NCBI GenBank assembly: GCA_964348745.1
Contig: CAYGDT010000003.1
Span: forward strand, 1-36,030
Direction: 5' to 3'
Origin: CAYGDT01 sp964348745
GTDB lineage: Bacteria; Patescibacteriota; Gracilibacteria; Peribacterales; Peribacteraceae
Length of the DNA: 36,030 nt
Shown here: positions 23,078-30,420 of the stretch, in pieces
Numbering within the stretch: the first letter of the stretch is position 1
How the letters are laid out: each line of letters starts with the position of its first letter
Notes under the pieces: model-generated
The model's database searches: none
The model's input: only the letters and a program-made list of their open reading frames with translations
What the model was told of the DNA's origin: nothing
Position numbers and translations under genes: made by a program

Positions 23078-23098
23078 CCATTCTCAATTCACTATTTC
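23078..23098 (+). repeat. short heptanucleotide repeat upstream of gap
   Basis: Three 7-bp units (CCATTCT, CAATTCA, CTATTTC), the same type as at 15485, just before the gap promoter. Confidence 0.5.
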
Positions 23099-23103
23099 GC
23101 CTC

Positions 23104-23109
23104 TACTAT
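23104..23109 (+). promoter_or_regulatory. gap -10 element
   Basis: TACTAT, 6 nt (AGACGC), then the ATG at 23116; predicted leaderless. Confidence 0.5.
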
Positions 23110-23115
23110 AGACGC

Positions 23116-24135
23116 ATGAAACGGATTGCCATTAACGGCTACGGTCGGATCGGGCGGAACGTGCACAGGCAAATTCTCAGTCGTTTCTCGGATAGCATGC
23201 AAGTGGTCGCAGTCAATGCATCATCCGATGCCGATTTGCGCGCATACTTACTGAAATACGATTCACTGCATGGCAGGTTTGATGGAGACGTCATAGCAAA
23301 GGACGATCATCATATCACCGTCAATGGAGCCGATGTTCGCGTAGTCAAAGAACGTGAGCCGGTCAAGTGCCCATGGAAAGAGCTCGGTATCGATGTTGTG
23401 ATTGAATCGACAGGACATTTTGTTACGGCCGAAGCAGTTCAAGGCCATATCATTGCCGGTGCTCAGCGCATTATAGTCACAGCTCCCATGAAAGACGACA
23501 CGCCGACATTCGTCCTTGGCGTGAATGACGATACACTGACGGGAGACATGGCAATCGTCAGCAATGCTTCGTGTACAACCAACTGCATTGCTCCGGTGAT
23601 CAAAGTACTCCATGCAGAATTTGGCGTGGAAAATCTCCTTGTCAGTTCGGTTCACGCATACACGGCGACGCAGAACCTACTTGATAACAAGCCGAGGGAA
23701 GAAGGCGATTTTCGCAGAGCCCGCGCGGCAACGCTCTCAGTCATTCCGACAAAGACGGGGGCAGTGCGAGCGTGTGCAAAGATTTTTCCGGATCTTAAAG
23801 GACGCATTGACGGTATGGCATTTCGCGTACCTGTTCCCACTGTCAGTTGTGCGTACATGGCGTTTGTACTTAAGAACGATGCAGATGGTGCGCAAATTAA
23901 TGCTGCCTTGAGGAATGCGGCGTCCGGATCTATGAAAAATGTACTGGCTGTCAGCGATGAACAGTGTGTCTCCATTGATTTTCAGACCGATCCGCATTCT
24001 TCCATTGTCGACGCTAACTTTACGAAAGTTATCGAAGGCAACGCCGCTCAGCTGCTGAGCTGGTACGACAATGAATGGGGCTACGCGATGCGTGTAACTG
24101 AACTGCTTCAAAAAGTCATTTCCCTTATTAAATAA
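23116..24135 (+). CDS. gap: glyceraldehyde-3-phosphate dehydrogenase, GapB-like
   Basis: Interconverts glyceraldehyde-3-phosphate and 1,3-bisphosphoglycerate. The 339-residue protein has the N-G-Y-G-R-I-G-R nucleotide-binding start, catalytic S-N-A-S-C-T-T-N-C (Cys153) and W-Y-D-N-E-W-G-Y near the end. The residue after the second beta strand, normally the Asp that selects NAD, is Ala: V-V-A-V-N-A-S-S-D (34-38). Bacillus subtilis GapB, an NADP-using gluconeogenic enzyme, has V-V-A-I-N-A-S-Y there. NADP preference and an anabolic role are therefore inferred. Its stop overlaps the fbp start by one base (TAATG), which supports the gluconeogenic reading. Confidence 0.95.
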   Translation: MKRIAINGYGRIGRNVHRQILSRFSDSMQVVAVNASSDADLRAYLLKYDSLHGRFDGDVIAKDDHHITVNGADVRVVKEREPVKCPWKELGIDVVIESTGHFVTAEAVQGHIIAGAQRIIVTAPMKDDTPTFVLGVNDDTLTGDMAIVSNASCTTNCIAPVIKVLHAEFGVENLLVSSVHAYTATQNLLDNKPREEGDFRRARAATLSVIPTKTGAVRACAKIFPDLKGRIDGMAFRVPVPTVSCAYMAFVLKNDADGAQINAALRNAASGSMKNVLAVSDEQCVSIDFQTDPHSSIVDANFTKVIEGNAAQLLSWYDNEWGYAMRVTELLQKVISLIK

Positions 24136-25124
24136 TGAAGCGCAAAGCTGAAAATCCTGTTCCGAAGAAGCCTTCGCTTAACTGGCACCTTCGTAATTTT
24201 ACAAATGCCGATGATGACCTGCGTCATTTGATTATGGATCTATCTCGTGCGTGTAAATACATCAGTTATGCGATTCAGACGACCGAAGCGGGTCTAGCCG
24301 GAACAACAAACGAGTTCGGTGAAAAACAACTGAAGCTTGACGTTCTTAGCGATCAACTTATACGAGACAGTCTCTGCGAAAATGGTAAGGTCTGCAACTA
24401 CATATCCGAAGAACAAAGCGACGTTATCGAGCTCGATTCTGATGGTGTATATACTGTCGTCTTCGACCCTCTCGACGGGTCATCGTTGGTGGATGCGAAC
24501 TTTTCCATCGGTACCATATTTGGTATCTACAAAAGCAACGATATTATCGGTACCACGCCGAGGCAGCAGGTTGCTGCACTGTATGTTCTCTACGGGCCTC
24601 GTACGATCCTCGTGTATTCACTTGGAAATGGCAAGGGCGTCCATGAATTCATTCTCAACGATGTCGGTGAGTTCATGCTGCTTCGCGATCACCTTGGAGT
24701 TTGCGATACTGCAAAAAACTTCAGTCCCGGAAACCTGCGTGCGATTGCCACGAATGACGGGTACAAGAATGCAATGATGCGCTGGCTCGATGAGGAAAAA
24801 ACACTCAGATATTCCGGTTGCATGGTGGCGGACATCCATCATATTTTCAGTAAGGGTCAGGGTATCTTTTCCAATATAGGCGGAGGCCCTCAAAGCAAGT
24901 ACCCCGATGGAAAACTGCGGCACGTTTTTGAATGCGGTCCTTTCGCCTTCTTGATGAATGAAGCAGGCGGATCAGCATCCGATGGTTCACTGAATATTCT
25001 TGATAAAAAAATTACGTCCATTGATCAACGCACTCCACTTATAATCGGGTCTACAGATGAAGTGGAGAGGACTGTATCTATTCTCGCTAATTCCAATACG
25101 GATTCTCCTGCAGCTTCTCAATAG
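24135..25124 (+). CDS. fbp: class I fructose-1,6-bisphosphatase
   Basis: Removes the 1-phosphate from fructose-1,6-bisphosphate, the committed step of gluconeogenesis. The 329-residue protein has the class I signatures Y-I-S-E-E-Q (metal-binding Glu), F-D-P-L-D-G-S-S-L-V-D, S-I-G-T-I-F-G-I-Y, and R-Y-S-G-C-M-V-A-D-I-H-H; the family usually reads R-Y-x-G-S-M-V-A-D. Its start overlaps the gap stop, so both are translated from one mRNA. The last 38 bp overlap the end of a convergent orphan gene. Confidence 0.93.
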   Translation: MKRKAENPVPKKPSLNWHLRNFTNADDDLRHLIMDLSRACKYISYAIQTTEAGLAGTTNEFGEKQLKLDVLSDQLIRDSLCENGKVCNYISEEQSDVIELDSDGVYTVVFDPLDGSSLVDANFSIGTIFGIYKSNDIIGTTPRQQVAALYVLYGPRTILVYSLGNGKGVHEFILNDVGEFMLLRDHLGVCDTAKNFSPGNLRAIATNDGYKNAMMRWLDEEKTLRYSGCMVADIHHIFSKGQGIFSNIGGGPQSKYPDGKLRHVFECGPFAFLMNEAGGSASDGSLNILDKKITSIDQRTPLIIGSTDEVERTVSILANSNTDSPAASQ

Positions 25125-25431
25125 CATCCTCAAGAGGAATATAACTTTCAACTTCCTTGTCTTTTCCTTTGCCGTGCAGGCGGTAGAGTTTCGCCATGGA
25201 GCGATAGCTTCCCCATGGATAGTACCGCACCTGCGGTTTACGATGCGGTCTTGTATCACGCTTTTCCGGCGCTGCAGCAGTTGCTTTCGCAGGGTCAGCA
25301 GCTGGTTGAACTCTGACCCATTCGCGTTCAAGGGCATTGCCTTCTTTGTCCCACTCTACGAGGGAAACAACCTCCCTTTTTTCGGGATCAACGTAAACGA
25401 AGTCCTCGTCTTTGTAGATCGTATCTGTCAT
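25087..25431 (-). CDS. protein of unknown function (114 aa)
   Basis: Not recognised. Soluble and highly charged, with a Y-V-D-P-E-K-R-E-V-V-S-L-V-E-W beta-rich start, an Ala/Pro-rich middle (A-A-D-P-A-K-A-T-A-A-A-P), a basic R-P-H-R-K-P-Q-V-R-Y-Y-P-W-G-S and a C-terminal helix. TACTAT with 6 nt (TAAACT) before the ATG is a clear leaderless promoter and supports a real gene. Its 3' end overlaps fbp by 38 bp in the opposite direction. Confidence 0.65.
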   Translation of the reverse strand: MTDTIYKDEDFVYVDPEKREVVSLVEWDKEGNALEREWVRVQPAADPAKATAAAPEKRDTRPHRKPQVRYYPWGSYRSMAKLYRLHGKGKDKEVESYIPLEDAIEKLQENPYWN

Positions 25432-25437
25432 AGTTTA

Positions 25438-25443
25438 ATAGTA
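25438..25443 (-). promoter_or_regulatory. -10 element of the 25431 gene
   Basis: Minus strand TACTAT at 25443-25438, then TAAACT and the ATG. Confidence 0.5.
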
Positions 25444-25469
25444 CCACACATCGATTAGTTGATCATACA

Positions 25470-26009
25470 TTACCTTCTTCTGTACTCCTCGGGTTCTTCC
25501 GATGGCGGAGGAGGTGCACTATGCTCTTTCGCACCGCTATCATGCACAATCCCGTGTATAGAGCCTCGTTCTTCCTGGAACAACAAAAATCCGTAGAGCG
25601 TCGCGACAAAACTGCCGATCATCGTAACGTATAGACCGAAGTGTATTTCCACACGACTGAATTCAAACGTAAACTTCGTAAGAACCGACCAGACAGCGAT
25701 AGTGAGTACGGATGCCAATATGCATGCGAGCAATCGAAGAGCGTTTCTGCGGAGTTTGCTCACGATATCCGGCCCGCCAGCCAATGGCACGACAGTGACA
25801 AGCAGAATAAAGAGATGCAACATCAAAATTGCAATGCCTATGAATGAAGTGAAGAACCCCAAACCGGAATACATGATAGTTTTCCCTCCCAACCACTCAC
25901 CACCCACCCAAGGAAAAAAAACGGACACGAATGCGACAGCGGATCCTCCGTTTAATATCTTTTCCTCCAAGCTCAAGCTGATGAATTTCTGAAATGTGCT
26001 CCCTGTCAT
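25470..26009 (-). CDS. four-helix membrane protein, unknown
   Basis: 179 residues from the promoter-supported start M-T-G-S-T-F-Q-K. Four membrane helices are predicted at about 21-38, 48-75 (with G-I-A-I-L-M-L-H-L-F-I-L-L), 92-112 and 124-145. The cytosolic C-terminal tail carries P-P-P-P and ends E-Y-R-R-R. An upstream in-frame ATG at 26096 would add 29 residues but lies beyond TATGCT (26021-26016), which is exactly 6 nt from the chosen ATG. It is divergent from a glycosyltransferase gene with only 45 bp between the start codons. Confidence 0.68.
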   Translation of the reverse strand: MTGSTFQKFISLSLEEKILNGGSAVAFVSVFFPWVGGEWLGGKTIMYSGLGFFTSFIGIAILMLHLFILLVTVVPLAGGPDIVSKLRRNALRLLACILASVLTIAVWSVLTKFTFEFSRVEIHFGLYVTMIGSFVATLYGFLLFQEERGSIHGIVHDSGAKEHSAPPPPSEEPEEYRRR

Positions 26010-26015
26010 ACGGGG

Positions 26016-26048
26016 AGCATAGCATTTTCCATCGACGGGAACTACACT
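26016..26048. promoter_or_regulatory. back-to-back -10 elements in a 45-bp divergent gap
   Basis: Minus: TATGCT (26021-26016), 6 nt, ATG at 26009. Plus: TACACT (26043-26048), 6 nt, GTG at 26055. The -10 hexamers are 21 bp apart, so any -35 of one promoter overlaps the other's -10. Confidence 0.55.
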
Positions 26049-26054
26049 TGCCAC

Positions 26055-27092
26055 GTGAAATGCATAATTGATGCGCGAGAGGCCTATCGCTTGCAAAAAA
26101 CCGGCAAAGGTCAGTGGACAGCCGGCTTCCTTCGGGAGCTATCTGCTCGAGATATCGATCTCACTATTCTGGTGGATCAGCCCGGTATCGCAGGAACGGT
26201 GTTTCTGCATGGAGGTCTGCGGTGGCATTTTCACGCCGCCTCGTATGTCCGACGTTCGAATCCTGATCTGTACATTGCACCGACTAGCTTTATTGTTCCG
26301 TTTCTCCTAGGGAGATCGATAGCGTTCGCTCCTGTAATTCACGACCTTATTGCCTTTATGGATGAGCCGCACGATCGCAAAGCTCGTCTGATTGAACGTC
26401 TACTCCTTCCGATTATTCTTCGTAGAGCCACATTCATCGCAACGATCAGCGCTTCGACTAAAAAAGATCTTCATGACCGCTTTCCATCACTCGATGCTTC
26501 CATCGTCGTTCCGGTGTACGCCGGACCCATGACTCAATCCCCTCCCCCCTCACGTCCGGATGCAGCGACTATTCTCTGTGCTGGAACACTCTGTCCGAGA
26601 AAAAACCAAGCAAGACTCATTCGAGCATACGCACAGCTGCCGCAATCTCTGCGTTCACGCTTTCGCCTCCTCCTCATCGGAGCTCGCGGTTGGGATGACG
26701 ATGAAATTCTTCGTCTCGTCGAGCAAACCGAAGGAGTTTCTTGGATGAACTACGTCACTGATGCGGAGTACCAGAGGCTTCTCTCGACTGCTGCTGTGCT
26801 TGCGTACCCCTCTCTCTATGAAGGGTTTGGTTTGCAGGTTCTTGATGCTCTGCAGCGCGGAACCCCTGTACTCACTTCCTCAAGAGGAAGCTTAAAAGAG
26901 GTTGTCGGCAACGCAGCCCTAACGGTTGATCCCGAGAGCGAGCAATCCATAGCTGCAGGGCTGGAGGCTCTCTTGAAAGATAGTGACCTTGCTGCTTCAC
27001 TTTCCGCTGCCGGTCCGGCGCAGGCGGATAAATTCTCTTGGAAAAAGACTGTTGATCTGTTCCTCTCGGGGCTGAAAAGCGTCGTATACTAG
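26055..27092 (+). CDS. GT4-family glycosyltransferase
   Basis: GT-B fold retaining glycosyltransferase, 345 residues. The N-terminal half has the acceptor-side H-D-L-I-A-F-M. The C-terminal half binds the nucleotide sugar: A-G-T-L-C-P-R-K-N-Q-A-R-L-I-R-A, then the E-x7-E region S-L-Y-E-G-F-G-L-Q-V-L-D-A-L-Q-R-G-T-P-V-L (the second Glu position is Asp). This is typical of cell-surface glycan synthesis; donor and acceptor are unknown. The GTG start is set by TACACT six nt upstream. It is followed by nadK after 4 bp, which has its own -10 inside this gene's end. Confidence 0.88.
   Translation: MKCIIDAREAYRLQKTGKGQWTAGFLRELSARDIDLTILVDQPGIAGTVFLHGGLRWHFHAASYVRRSNPDLYIAPTSFIVPFLLGRSIAFAPVIHDLIAFMDEPHDRKARLIERLLLPIILRRATFIATISASTKKDLHDRFPSLDASIVVPVYAGPMTQSPPPSRPDAATILCAGTLCPRKNQARLIRAYAQLPQSLRSRFRLLLIGARGWDDDEILRLVEQTEGVSWMNYVTDAEYQRLLSTAAVLAYPSLYEGFGLQVLDALQRGTPVLTSSRGSLKEVVGNAALTVDPESEQSIAAGLEALLKDSDLAASLSAAGPAQADKFSWKKTVDLFLSGLKSVVY
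27085..27090 (+). promoter_or_regulatory. nadK -10 element
   Basis: TATACT within the last codons of the glycosyltransferase gene, then AGTATC and the ATG at 27097. Confidence 0.5.
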
Positions 27093-27096
27093 TATC

Positions 27097-27993
27097 ATGC
27101 TTCGCTACAAGCGCGTCGGCCTGACCGTGAAATCCGGTTTAAGTTACAAGCATGAAGCCGTACTGAAGATTACCGGAATTCTCGAGGATCTTGGTGCGAA
27201 GGTCTTTGTCGACAGTCAGCGGTTAGAAGAGATTAAGGAGGTATCGGATTATGATGTATTCAGTGAGGATGAACCGATTGACCTGCTCGTTGTCATTGGA
27301 GGTGATGGCACGATTCTCAGAGCGGTTCGTGAACTTTCAGATTTCCATACTCCACTGCTCAGTATAAATCGCGGTACGCTTGGATTTATGGCAGAGGTTG
27401 AACTGGACGAAGCAGAGACTCTTCTTCCAAAACTTCTTACGGGAGGCGGTGTCATCGAAAAGCGCAGTATTCTCCAAATTTCAGCAATACGATCAGGCAA
27501 AGTTCTGCACGAAGGCTTTGCGCTCAACGATGCCGTCATAGCGCAAGGAACGATCGCTCGTCTGGTAGATTTAAAGACGAAAGTACATGGTGAAGATCTG
27601 ACAACGTTCAATGCAGACGGACTGATTATAGCAACGCCTACAGGCTCTACTGCGTACTCCCTTGCTGCGGGGGGACCCATTGTCCATCCAACGCTCAATG
27701 CGACGATCCTCACCCCGATCAATCCGCATAGCTTCAGCCAAAAGCCGGTGGTCATCCCCAGTGATCACGAAGTGACTGTGGAAGTCATGATGAAGCAAAA
27801 TAAATACAGCGAGTCGCATGTCATCCTTACAATGGATGGGCAGGTATCCGTCTCACTCGAAAATGGCGATATTGTCCGGTGTTGCGGATGCAATAAAACC
27901 GTTTCCTTTCTACGAAGAGAGCAAGACACTTTCTTCGGGACATTACGAAAGAAATTGAAGTGGGGTGAAGGTGGGGAGCGAATGAATTCGTAG
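27097..27993 (+). CDS. nadK: NAD kinase
   Basis: Phosphorylates NAD to NADP. The 298-residue protein has V-V-I-G-G-D-G-T-I-L (Gly-Gly-Asp-Gly at 68-71), S-I-N-R-G-T-L-G-F, F-N-A-D-G-L-I-I-A-T-P-T-G-S-T-A-Y-S-L-A-A-G-G-P-I, and N-P-H-S-F-S-Q-K-P-V-V-I-P followed by M-D-G-Q. All belong to the NADK catalytic core. NADPH supply fits the GapB-like dehydrogenase 3 kb upstream. Confidence 0.95.
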   Translation: MLRYKRVGLTVKSGLSYKHEAVLKITGILEDLGAKVFVDSQRLEEIKEVSDYDVFSEDEPIDLLVVIGGDGTILRAVRELSDFHTPLLSINRGTLGFMAEVELDEAETLLPKLLTGGGVIEKRSILQISAIRSGKVLHEGFALNDAVIAQGTIARLVDLKTKVHGEDLTTFNADGLIIATPTGSTAYSLAAGGPIVHPTLNATILTPINPHSFSQKPVVIPSDHEVTVEVMMKQNKYSESHVILTMDGQVSVSLENGDIVRCCGCNKTVSFLRREQDTFFGTLRKKLKWGEGGERMNS

Positions 27994-28004
27994 CGAGCAT
28001 ATGA

Positions 28005-29225
28005 TCACCGCATGATCATCTCCTCCCTATCGGGCCCTGTGCCAATATACGTCACAGGCACTCCTGTTTGCGCTTCTATGGTCTTCAAGAAGCTCTGCGC
28101 ATTGTCGGGGAGGTCGTCCCAGCGAGTCATACCTGCCGTACTGCGTTGCCATCCTTTCATTTTAATCATCTTCCCGTTGAGATAAACGGGGATCTCTTCT
28201 TCTTCATCGAGCACGTCGAGTTTTGTAATGTTCCAGTGCGTAAAGCCATTCAGCTTTGCTGTGAATTTGAGATCATCGATGTTTAACCAGCCTGTACGCC
28301 GCGGACGCTTGGTAATTGAACCGTATTCCCCCCCACGGTCTCGAAGGCGAGAGGCTGCAGGCTCCGTTGCTTCTGCCGGGAATTCACCGGATCCTACGCG
28401 CGTGCAATACGCTTTTGCAACTCCAATGCACGACGTAACGCAGCGCGGCGGAAGCCCGAGGCCCTGTAGTGCGCCGGCAAGCGTTGTTGAGGAACTCGTA
28501 ACGAAAGGATACGTTCCGTGATCGATATCCAAAAGAGTAGCTTGTGCACCTTCGATGATGATCGACCGCTTTGCATCGATGGCATCATGCAGATACGCAA
28601 CGGTGTTTTTGACACAATGACCGATAATTTTCTGTGCATTTGTCAGGTTTCTATGTTCCAACTGCATATCGATCTCTATTCCGAACATTTGCTTCAGTGA
28701 CGCAGCCCGTGACGAAAGTTCGGTAGACAGATCGCTCCCGAGATGTTCCAGGCGAATCCCTGTTCGTGCAGCTTTGTCCATGTACGCAGGGCCGATGCCC
28801 CGCTTGGTCGTGCCAATCCCCTCTCCTTTCTCTTTGGTTCGCTGTTCTTCCATCTTAGCGTCAATCTCTTTATGAAAGTCAAAAAGGATATGTGCTTCGC
28901 TTGAGATGTGCAGCCTCTGGAGAACGCTGATACCCGTTGCTTCCAGCACTGCAATTTCTTCCAACAAAGTCGGAAGGTGGATGACGAGACCGGAACCGAG
29001 TACGACTTGTTTGCCGGAATGCAGGCAGCCCGATGGTAGCAGTTTGAAAATATGCTTCTTCCCACCGACGACAATCGTGTGCCCGGCATTCGCTCCGCCG
29101 CAGGCACGCGCAATAATATCGTAATGCTCCGTCAGCATATCGACGATCTTTCCCTTTCCCTCGTCTCCCCACTGCGCACCAATGACAGCTGTACAAGGGC
29201 CAAGTTGCTTCAGTGGATCGGACAC
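28005..29225 (-). CDS. purA: adenylosuccinate synthetase
   Basis: GTP-dependent ligation of IMP and aspartate, the first step from IMP to AMP. The 406-residue protein opens with V-I-G-A-Q-W-G-D-E-G-K-G-K-I-V-D and G-G-A-N-A-G-H-T-I-V, and later has G-T-T-K-R-G-I-G-P-A-Y, I-I-E-G-A-Q-A-T-L-L-D-I-D-H-G-T-Y-P, and K-R-P-R-R-T-G-W-L. Slightly shorter than E. coli PurA (432). GTG is used as start; TACAAT (29237-29232) lies 6 nt upstream, so the mRNA is predicted to be leaderless on a GTG codon. Confidence 0.96.
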   Translation of the reverse strand: MSDPLKQLGPCTAVIGAQWGDEGKGKIVDMLTEHYDIIARACGGANAGHTIVVGGKKHIFKLLPSGCLHSGKQVVLGSGLVIHLPTLLEEIAVLEATGISVLQRLHISSEAHILFDFHKEIDAKMEEQRTKEKGEGIGTTKRGIGPAYMDKAARTGIRLEHLGSDLSTELSSRAASLKQMFGIEIDMQLEHRNLTNAQKIIGHCVKNTVAYLHDAIDAKRSIIIEGAQATLLDIDHGTYPFVTSSSTTLAGALQGLGLPPRCVTSCIGVAKAYCTRVGSGEFPAEATEPAASRLRDRGGEYGSITKRPRRTGWLNIDDLKFTAKLNGFTHWNITKLDVLDEEEEIPVYLNGKMIKMKGWQRSTAGMTRWDDLPDNAQSFLKTIEAQTGVPVTYIGTGPDREEMIMR

Positions 29226-29231
29226 AGCGCA

Positions 29232-29237
29232 ATTGTA
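29232..29237 (-). promoter_or_regulatory. purA -10 element
   Basis: Minus strand TACAAT, 6 nt (TGCGCT), then GTG. Confidence 0.5.
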
Positions 29238-29278
29238 GTGGAGAGTTTAGGGAATATCACTACGTAATTGCTATTAGT

Positions 29279-29599
29279 TTAATGCGCTCTGCGGCTCCTC
29301 TCCAATACTGAATCAATATCACCGCGTCCGAATCTTTCACGAATACTTTTTCGTGTTCTCGCCAAATCATTCAATTCTTCTAGAGCGCTGTGAACTGAAT
29401 GAATACCACTATTGTGGCAGCGTATCATTGTTTTTGCGCGCTCACTTGTCATGAGCAATTTGCCAAGATCGGCACTATTCGTTTGAACGATCGTCCTCAC
29501 TGCTTGGAGAATATCGTCTCGGTCATTTATCTCATGAATTTCTTCTACTGCTCTTACAATTTTTGCGTATGTTGTTTTCGGCGCATTTCTTACTTTCAT
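29279..29599 (-). CDS. protein of unknown function (106 aa), helical
   Basis: Not recognised. Mostly helical and basic at both ends (M-K-V-R-N-A-P-K and R-S-R-R-A-H), with a middle like A-V-R-T-I-V-Q-T-N-S-A-D-L-G-K-L-L. No membrane helix. It lies 18 bp after prmC on the same strand, and TAGTAT (29611-29606) is 6 nt before its ATG, so it may have its own leaderless transcript as well. Confidence 0.55.
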   Translation of the reverse strand: MKVRNAPKTTYAKIVRAVEEIHEINDRDDILQAVRTIVQTNSADLGKLLMTSERAKTMIRCHNSGIHSVHSALEELNDLARTRKSIRERFGRGDIDSVLERSRRAH

Positions 29600-29617
29600 A
29601 AATGCATACTATCCTTG

Positions 29618-30403
29618 CTATTTCTCGAATTCAAGCCACTGATCTGCCTTGCACTCGATAACGACTCCTTTGCAGAATTTGTGGTTTATAGCCACTTTTA
29701 GCAACAATCTTAGAATATCTGCCCCATCATTTCCACCGAAAAGTGCACTGCTTGGTTCATATTCTGAGACGTCTGCATCCAGCACTTCATTGTCTGGAAT
29801 ATAGGGTGGGTTTGAGACAATGATGAACGGTTCTGTGAAATCTGTAAAAGGATCAAGGAGGTTTCCGCTGCGAAAATCTATCACCGCACCAAGGCGCTGA
29901 GCATTCTCCTTTGCGACACGAAGGGCGCGCTCAGAAATATCAGAAGCGTAGACGGAGTACTCTGGTAATTCCAGCTTTAGTGTCACAGCTATGCAACCGC
30001 TACCCGTACCGATATCGATGATCGACCGCACGTTGTCACCTATATTGCCTAACACCTTTGTGGCGCAGACGATGCCACTATCCGCTATCCTGATTTCATC
30101 TTCTCTTCTTTGTAAAAAGTTCATCAAAAGATCAATGAGCGTCTCCGTTGCAGGTCTTGGGATCAACGTATCGGCAGACACATGAAAATCCCTTCCGTAA
30201 AACTCTTTCCTACCTGTAATGTACGCGACAGGCTCGTGCATTTTTCTGCGTGTGATGCGTGATCTCCATGCAGTGAGATCAGCAATTTCTTCTTGTGGAT
30301 GCGCATGCAACCATGCGCGATTTTTGCCAAGCAGATCTGCGAGTAAAACCTCTGCATCGAGGCGTTCGATTCCCGCCGATTCCAGTGCTTCTTTAATAGT
30401 TAT
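29618..30403 (-). CDS. prmC: peptide chain release factor N5-glutamine methyltransferase (PrmC/HemK), probable ATA start
   Basis: Methylates the Gln of the GGQ motif in release factors, using S-adenosylmethionine. The N-terminal helical domain has L-D-A-E-V-L-L-A-D-L-L-G and H-E-P-V-A-Y-I-T-G-R-K-E-F-Y-G, then L-I-P-R-P-A-T-E-T, S-A-M motif D-I-G-T-G-S-G-C-I-A-V and the catalytic S-N-P-P-Y-I-P. Length from the proposed start is 261 residues. No ATG fits: an in-frame ATG far upstream (30583) runs through the divergent glycosyltransferase gene. Homology begins at I-T-I-K-E-A-L, whose first codon is ATA at 30403, exactly 6 nt after TATGAT. GTG at 30418 is the alternative. Confidence 0.85.
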   Translation of the reverse strand: MTIKEALESAGIERLDAEVLLADLLGKNRAWLHAHPQEEIADLTAWRSRITRRKMHEPVAYITGRKEFYGRDFHVSADTLIPRPATETLIDLLMNFLQRREDEIRIADSGIVCATKVLGNIGDNVRSIIDIGTGSGCIAVTLKLELPEYSVYASDISERALRVAKENAQRLGAVIDFRSGNLLDPFTDFTEPFIIVSNPPYIPDNEVLDADVSEYEPSSALFGGNDGADILRLLLKVAINHKFCKGVVIECKADQWLEFEK

Positions 30404-30408
30404 GCAGG

Positions 30409-30415
30409 TATCATA
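30409..30415. promoter_or_regulatory. overlapping divergent -10 elements for prmC and a glycosyltransferase gene
   Basis: Plus: TATCAT (30409-30414), ACACAT, ATG 30421. Minus: TATGAT (30415-30410), ACCTGC, ATA 30403. The two hexamers occupy nearly the same base pairs, so the two promoters exclude each other. Confidence 0.5.
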
Positions 30416-30420
30416 CACAT

